A DNA stretch of 64,000 nt from Paracoccus zhejiangensis. GTDB taxonomy: Bacteria > Pseudomonadota > Alphaproteobacteria > Rhodobacterales > Rhodobacteraceae. The stretch is taken from assembly GCF_002847445.1 (NCBI RefSeq), contig NZ_CP025430.1, positions 1,488,001-1,552,000 on the forward strand, in the 5' to 3' direction. Positions 59,699-64,000 of the stretch are shown in pieces (within the stretch, counting starts at the first letter, position 1; the number at the start of each line of letters is the position of its first letter). A model generated the notes under the pieces. The model was not told the DNA's origin. It ran no database searches and saw only the letters and a list, made by a program, of their open reading frames with translations. Position numbers and translations under genes: made by a program.

Positions 59699-61129
59699 AT
59701 GATCTTCGTTCTTTTGCATGTGCTGATCGTCATTGCCGTGGGCCTGCGCATCCTGTTGCGCCAGAACCGCCAGCCCGATTCCCGCGCCGCCTGGCTGCTG
59801 GTCGTGATCGCCCTGCCCTATATCGGCGCCATCGCCTACGTGCTCTTGGGTGAGACCGATATCGGCCACAAGCGGGTCGCGCGGATGCAGAAGGTGATGG
59901 CCGGCCTGCCCCGCCCGGACGCCGCGCCGGGCTGGGACGCGCCCGGGAACGCCGCCGCGATCCCCGAGCTTTACCGCCCGCTGTTTGCCGTCGGCCGCTC
60001 GATCAGCGGCTATGCCCCGGTCGGCGGCAACAGCGCCCGGCTGATGGCCAATTCCGATGCCGCCATCGACGAAATGGTCGCCGATATCGACGCGGCCCAG
60101 GATCATGTGCACCTGCTCTTTTACATCTGGCTGACCGACCACAACGGCACCAAGATGGTCGAGGCGATGAAGCGCGCGGCGGCGCGCGGCGTGACCTGCC
60201 GAGCGATGGTCGATGCCATCGGCTCGCGCGACATGACCCGCAGCCCGGACTGGGCGGCGATGACGGCGGCGGGGGTTCACACGGCCATCGCGCTGAAGAC
60301 CGGCAACCCGCTTCTACCCTTCCTCACCGGGCGGATCGACCTCCGCAACCACCGCAAGATCGTCGTCATCGACAATCGCATCACCTATTGCGGCAGCCAG
60401 AACTGCGCCGATCCGGCCTTCCTGCCCAAGGCAAAATTCGGCCCCTGGGTCGATGCGGTCATGCGCTTCGAGGGCCCGATCGTGCGCCAGAACCAGCATC
60501 TCTTCTGCAGCGACTGGATGGTCAATGTCAGCGAGGACCTGTCAGCGCTGCTGCGCCAGCCGATGCCCCCTGCCCATGCGGGCTTCACCGCCCAGGCCGT
60601 CGGCACCGGCCCGACGGTACGCCATTCCGCCATGCCCGAGATGTTCGAGAACCTGATGTATGCCGCCCGGCGCGAGCTGTTCGTGACCACGCCCTATTAC
60701 GTCCCCGACCGCGCCATCCAGGCGGGCCTCTGCGCCGCCGCCAATCGCGGCGTCGACACCACCATCATCTTCCCCGCCCGCAACGACGATTTCGCCGTCG
60801 GCGCCGCCAGCCGCAGCTATTATGAGGACCTGTTGACGGCGGGGGTGAAGGTCTGGGAGTTCCGACCCGGGCTTCTGCACACCAAGTCGATGACGCTGGA
60901 CGGCGAGATCACCCTGATCGGCTCGGCCAATATGGACCGCCGCAGCTTTGACCTGAATTACGAGAACAACATCCTGCTGGCCGACCCGGCAACCACCGCC
61001 GCGATGCGCGCGCGCCAGCAGGACTATCTGGGCCAGAGCCGCGAGGTGACGTTGGCCGAGGTCGAGAACTGGGGCATGGGCAGAAGGCTGTGGAACAACA
61101 CGCTGGCGATTGCGGGGCCGGTGTTGTGA
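59699..61129 (+). CDS. cls: Cardiolipin synthase (phospholipase D type)
   Basis: The protein has 476 residues. Two N-terminal membrane helices (about 1-18, 30-50) precede the PLDc_N motif IALPYIGAIAYVLLGE. Two HKD motifs are intact: HRKIVVIDNRITYCGSQN (H218) and HTKSMTLDGEITLIGSANMD (H394). It joins two phosphatidylglycerols into cardiolipin and glycerol at the membrane; the use of other donors as in ClsC cannot be excluded. GTG of the next gene overlaps its stop by 4 bases (GTGA), so the two are translationally coupled. Confidence 0.95.
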   Translation: MIFVLLHVLIVIAVGLRILLRQNRQPDSRAAWLLVVIALPYIGAIAYVLLGETDIGHKRVARMQKVMAGLPRPDAAPGWDAPGNAAAIPELYRPLFAVGRSISGYAPVGGNSARLMANSDAAIDEMVADIDAAQDHVHLLFYIWLTDHNGTKMVEAMKRAAARGVTCRAMVDAIGSRDMTRSPDWAAMTAAGVHTAIALKTGNPLLPFLTGRIDLRNHRKIVVIDNRITYCGSQNCADPAFLPKAKFGPWVDAVMRFEGPIVRQNQHLFCSDWMVNVSEDLSALLRQPMPPAHAGFTAQAVGTGPTVRHSAMPEMFENLMYAARRELFVTTPYYVPDRAIQAGLCAAANRGVDTTIIFPARNDDFAVGAASRSYYEDLLTAGVKVWEFRPGLLHTKSMTLDGEITLIGSANMDRRSFDLNYENNILLADPATTAAMRARQQDYLGQSREVTLAEVENWGMGRRLWNNTLAIAGPVL

Positions 61130-62052
61130 GCGACACCGCCCGTTCAGCAGACGCAACGTTGACCCGCGACCAACGCATCTTTTGCTGCCGTGTGACCGGC
61201 ACTGATCCCGACCGCTGCCCTGGCGAGACCGAGAAGATTTTTCCCTATTGGAGCTTTACCAAGACGGCGATCGCCATCTGCGCCCTGCGGCTGGTCGAAC
61301 AGGGCCTCATCGATCTCGATACCCGCCTGCCCGGGCGACGGTTTACCCTCGGCCAGCTTCTGAACCACACAGCCGGATTGCCTGACTATACCGGGCTTCC
61401 GCGATACAGGCAGGCAGTCGCGAACGATGACGAGCCGTGGTCTCGCGACGACCTTGTCACGGCTGCGATGGCGCAGGGCGTGCTTTTCGAACCAGGGGCC
61501 GGCTGGTCCTATTCGAATCTCGGATCCATGTTCGCCCGCGAGTTGATCGAAGAGGTTTCTGGCCGCCCGTTCTCGCATTTGGTACAGGACCTGATCTGCC
61601 GCCCCCTTGACTTGCACAGCGTGGAACTTGCCCTGACGAGAGCACAGTTCGCCCAAGTCCATTGGGACGCCGCCCGCAGCTATCATCCCGGCTGGGTCTA
61701 TCACGGTTGCCTTGTCGGAACCGCGGCGGATGCCGCGAGGTTGCTGCACGGGCTATTCACCGGCAGGCTTCTCGGTCCCCGAACACTAAACCGGATGCTG
61801 GACCGCGTCCCCCTCGGCGGGGCCATCGAGGGACGACCCTGGACCGAATGCGGTTACGCCCTTGGCCTGATGAGCGGTCAATGGGACCGGATTGGACGCA
61901 CCATCGGCCATTCCGGCGGCGGTCCCTTCAGCGTGAATGCGGTCTATCACTTTCCGGATCTTGACGACCCGGTCACCGTGGCGAGCTTCACGGATGGACA
62001 AGACGAAGGCCTCGCCGAATTCGCCGCGATCGGCTGCGCCGGCAGGGGCTGA
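61126..62052 (+). CDS. Beta-lactamase-fold serine hydrolase
   Basis: The protein has 308 residues from GTG 61126, which overlaps the cls stop. It is a class C-like serine hydrolase: PYWSFTKTAIAICALRLVEQ with S43-x-x-K46, LGQLLNHTAGLPDYTGL, AGWSYSNLGSMFARELIEEV with the Y-S-N motif, and GRTIGHSGGGPFS with the H-x-G motif. No signal peptide is visible, so a cytosolic esterase or peptidase is more likely than a periplasmic beta-lactamase. Codon use is less extreme in GC than in cls, and the gene may have been acquired separately. The natural substrate is unknown. Confidence 0.88.
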   Translation: MSDTARSADATLTRDQRIFCCRVTGTDPDRCPGETEKIFPYWSFTKTAIAICALRLVEQGLIDLDTRLPGRRFTLGQLLNHTAGLPDYTGLPRYRQAVANDDEPWSRDDLVTAAMAQGVLFEPGAGWSYSNLGSMFARELIEEVSGRPFSHLVQDLICRPLDLHSVELALTRAQFAQVHWDAARSYHPGWVYHGCLVGTAADAARLLHGLFTGRLLGPRTLNRMLDRVPLGGAIEGRPWTECGYALGLMSGQWDRIGRTIGHSGGGPFSVNAVYHFPDLDDPVTVASFTDGQDEGLAEFAAIGCAGRG

Positions 62053-62085
62053 CCGCTTCGCTACGCGCCAGCAGCTTTCCCAAAG

Positions 62086-62112
62086 AAAAAGGGGCGCTTG
62101 CGCACCCCTTTT
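62086..62112. terminator. Bidirectional terminator between the serine hydrolase gene and phaP
   Basis: GAAAAAGGGGCGC (62086-62098) pairs with GCACCCCTTTTC (around 62102-62113) around a short loop. The T-rich arms give a T-run on both strands. It lies 34 bases after the hydrolase stop and 27 after the phaP stop. Confidence 0.85.
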
Positions 62113-62138
62113 CCCGAAACATCCGTCTCGCGCAGCGA

Positions 62139-62591
62139 TTACTTGCTGGCAGCGGCGGTGGCTTTCTTGACAGCCGACTGAGCTTCTTTGGTCGCTTTTT
62201 CAGCGGCTTTCTGAGCGTCGGCAGCGAAGTCTTTGCCCGAGGACAGCATCAGGTCGACGGTGTCCATCTGGACTTTCTTGGCGACTTCGGCGAAGGCAGC
62301 CAGGTGCTCGGCGGCCAGCTCGGCCGAGGCCGAAGCGAAGTCGGTCACGGCTTTGGTGTACTCGGCCGGTTCCTGCTTCGAAGCAGCCAGCTCGCCAACG
62401 CGGGCGATGCTGTCCTTGGCCCAGCGAGCCGAGATGTCGGTCGAACGCTCGGCAGCTTCCAGAGCCACTTTCGACAGTTTCTCGCCCAGCGCGCTCTGCG
62501 ACTTGAAGGCTTCGGTGAAGGACGAGGTGTCAACCGGGAAGTTGGCGAACATGTCCTGGAAGGCTTTGGTGTAATCGGTGGTCTTGGCCAT
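62139..62591 (-). CDS. phaP: Phasin (PHA granule-associated protein)
   Basis: The protein has 150 residues and starts at ATG 62591. It is almost entirely helical, rich in Ala/Lys/Glu: YTKAFQDMFANFPVDTSSFT, EAFKSQSALGEKLSKVALEA, ASASAELAAEHLAAFAEVAK and an Ala/Lys-rich tail EKATKEAQSAVKKATAAASK. The Phasin_2 pattern is clear. Phasins coat PHA granules and control their size. The codon use is strongly biased, which indicates high expression. A PhaR-type operator lies 107-129 bases upstream. Confidence 0.95.
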   Translation of the reverse strand: MAKTTDYTKAFQDMFANFPVDTSSFTEAFKSQSALGEKLSKVALEAAERSTDISARWAKDSIARVGELAASKQEPAEYTKAVTDFASASAELAAEHLAAFAEVAKKVQMDTVDLMLSSGKDFAADAQKAAEKATKEAQSAVKKATAAASK

Positions 62592-62697
62592 GATGGTCTC
62601 CATTAGAGGTGCGGTTCGACCGGGTCACTGCCCTAAACCGCTGGGGGTTGTTCGTCTGTGAGGCCAATATGAATGCTGCGCCGCGGCATTTCAAGTT

Positions 62698-62720
62698 TTT
62701 TTCGCTGCAATGCAGCAAAA
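62698..62720 (-). promoter_or_regulatory. PhaR operator between phaC and phaP
   Basis: GCTGCAATGCAGC (62704-62716) is a perfect palindrome, CTGC-N3-GCAG, flanked by TTTTTTC and AAAA so that the symmetry extends on both sides. CTGC-N3/4-GCAG (TGC-rich) sites are the known binding sequence of PhaR in rhodobacters. It is 114 bases upstream of the phaP start and 44 bases beyond the phaC stop. Confidence 0.85.
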
Positions 62721-62759
62721 TCTTGCCGATACCGCGGCGGCTGCGGGCCAACCCCCTGA

Positions 62760-64000
62760 TCAGTCGTCGCTTTTCGCACCGCCCCGTTCATGGACATAGG
62801 TGCCGGGCGCCGGGCCATAGCCCTTGCCCGGGTCGCGTGCGGGAATCATCTCTCCCGATCGCTCCTCCAGCCATTTGCCCCAGAGCGGCCACCAGCTGCC
62901 CTCGCGGAAGGTGGCGCTGTCCTTCCAGCCCTGATCGCCATGGCCGAAATCGCTGCCTCCGGCATAATGGCCGTATTTCTTCTTCGAGGGCGGGTTGACG
63001 ATCCCGGCGATATGTCCCGATTCCGACAGGATGAAGCGCTTGTCGGGGCTGCCCATCTGCGCCACGCCGCGCCAGCAATCCTTCCACGGCGCGATATGGT
63101 CAGTCTCGCAGGCGACCGAGCAGAGCGGCAGGGTCACGTCCGACAGCCGCACCATCTCGCCCAGAACGGGGAAGCCGTCGCCGGCAAAGGCGTTCTGCTG
63201 GCAGAGGCCGCGCAGGTACTCGATGGTCATCTTCGCCGGCAGGTTGGTGCTGTCGCCGTTCCAGAACAGAAGGTCAAAGGCCGGCGGCGTCTCGCCCATC
63301 ATGTAGCTGCGGATGGCCGGACCCCAGACAAGGTCATTGGCGCGCAGGAAGCTCATCGTGCGCGACATGATCTGCGAGCGCAGGATACCGTGGCGATGCA
63401 CCTCGGCCTCGATCCCGTCGACGAAATCATCCTGCAGGAAGGTGGTGAACTCGCCCTGGTCCGAGAAATCGGTCAGCGTGGTGAAGAAGGTGGCGCTGTT
63501 CACCCGCGTGTCGCCACGCTTGGCCATCAGCGCCAGCGTCAGCGACAGGGTGGTGCCGGCGATGCAATAGCCGACGACGTTCAGCTTTTTCTGGTCGGTC
63601 AGGGTCAGTGCCTTCTCGAACACGTCGAGATAGGCCGAGACATAGTCATCCATGCCGGTCTCGGCATAGCTGGCATCGGGGTTCTTCCAGCTGACGACGA
63701 ACAGCGTATGGCCCTGGTCGACCAGCCAACGGATCAGGCTGTTCTGCGGCTTCAGGTCGAGGATGTAGAACTTGTTGATCCAGGGCGGGAAGATCACCAG
63801 CGGCAGGGCATGGGCCGATTCCGTGGTGGGCTTGTACTGGATGAGTTCCAAGAGGGGCGTGCGGTGCACAACCGTGCCTTCGGCCGTGCCGATATTCTCG
63901 CCCACGGTAAAGGCGTCGCGGTCGGCCAGCGAGACCAGCATCTCGCCGCCATTCTGCTCGACATCGCGGACCAGGTTCTCCAGCCCCTTCACCAGACTCT
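62760..64000 (-). CDS. phaC: Class I polyhydroxyalkanoate synthase (5' end beyond the window)
   Basis: The frame is open at base 64000, so the start lies outside; about 413 residues of the expected 570-620 are present. They read FTVGENIGTAEGTVVHRTPL, LVIFPPWINKFYILDL, LTLTDQKKLNVVGYCIAGTT (lipase-like G-x-C-x-G with the catalytic Cys in GYCIAG), LCSVACETDHIAPWKDCWRG (catalytic Asp in ETDHIAPW), SESGHIAGIVNPPSKKKYGH (catalytic His) and GSWWPLWGKWLEERSGEMIP. It polymerises 3-hydroxyacyl-CoA on the granule surface. It precedes phaP on the same strand, with a 168-bp gap carrying the PhaR site. Confidence 0.96.
   Translation of the reverse strand, partial: SLVKGLENLVRDVEQNGGEMLVSLADRDAFTVGENIGTAEGTVVHRTPLLELIQYKPTTESAHALPLVIFPPWINKFYILDLKPQNSLIRWLVDQGHTLFVVSWKNPDASYAETGMDDYVSAYLDVFEKALTLTDQKKLNVVGYCIAGTTLSLTLALMAKRGDTRVNSATFFTTLTDFSDQGEFTTFLQDDFVDGIEAEVHRHGILRSQIMSRTMSFLRANDLVWGPAIRSYMMGETPPAFDLLFWNGDSTNLPAKMTIEYLRGLCQQNAFAGDGFPVLGEMVRLSDVTLPLCSVACETDHIAPWKDCWRGVAQMGSPDKRFILSESGHIAGIVNPPSKKKYGHYAGGSDFGHGDQGWKDSATFREGSWWPLWGKWLEERSGEMIPARDPGKGYGPAPGTYVHERGGAKSDD

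Overview
The window looks like chromosomal DNA of a high-GC alphaproteobacterium of the Rhodobacterales, most probably Paracoccus or a close relative. The evidence is the very high third-position GC, a phaC/phaP/phaR polyhydroxyalkanoate (PHA) locus with a CTGC-N3-GCAG PhaR-type operator, a dctPQM C4-dicarboxylate TRAP transporter, an olsB-like ornithine-lipid gene, a zinT gene behind a Zur-like palindrome, and a GC-rich extragenic repeat starting with an AAATATCC motif. The genus is an inference; there is no 16S gene in the window.

Layout. 1-4.6 kb: an HxlR-type regulator (cut by the left edge) diverges from a tightly packed run of small detoxification-type genes (DUF1428, VOC, GST, VOC, YceI, GST), several joined by ATGA overlaps. 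4.6-8.6 kb: a DUF2087 gene and dctPQM. 8.8-16 kb: valS, a class I/II aminotransferase and cydABX (cytochrome bd quinol oxidase with its 45-residue CydX). 16-21.4 kb: a three-cluster Fe-S protein with a GNAT gene, a TfoX C-terminal protein, miaB, a cold-shock protein, a universal stress protein and a CDF metal exporter. 21.4-27.3 kb: polA, a zf-CHCC protein, an orphan ABC ATPase, a GFA protein, Zur-controlled zinT, and a HIT protein. 27.3-31.4 kb: a surface-glycan pair (glycosyltransferase and sulfotransferase) and a serralysin-like RTX protease. 31.6-35.5 kb: fabD-fabG-acpP, a cytochrome b561-YceI fusion and ndk. 35.8-48.2 kb: an AI-2E family transporter, olsB, pabB with its class IV aminotransferase partner, mfd, hemB, a Tat-type lipoprotein, an exported intradiol dioxygenase, a GntR regulator, a metallopeptidase and a TIGR02300 acidic protein.

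48.5-58.2 kb is an accessory region bracketed by two convergent tRNA genes, tRNA-Ala(GGC) and tRNA-Ser(GGA), whose 3' ends both point into it. It is a gene graveyard. It holds an IS256-family element, an IS1182-family element with a frameshifted transposase, a doubly truncated IS3 element, and broken genes for an exported amidohydrolase, phage-type proteins, a DsbA-like/HCCA isomerase, a Nudix hydrolase and a RyR-like protein. A 130-bp sequence is present there as two direct copies. The most interesting gene is at 53.3-54.2 kb. It seems to join a PUA-like (EVE/ASCH-like) domain to a GIY-YIG/T5orf172-like nuclease domain, which would suit a modification-dependent restriction enzyme, and it carries one in-frame stop codon.

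58.3-64 kb returns to core genome: phaR, an SRPBCC protein, cls (cardiolipin synthase), a serine hydrolase, phaP (phasin) and phaC, which runs off the right edge. PhaR, its probable operators near phaP and phaR, and phaC form one regulatory unit for PHA granules.
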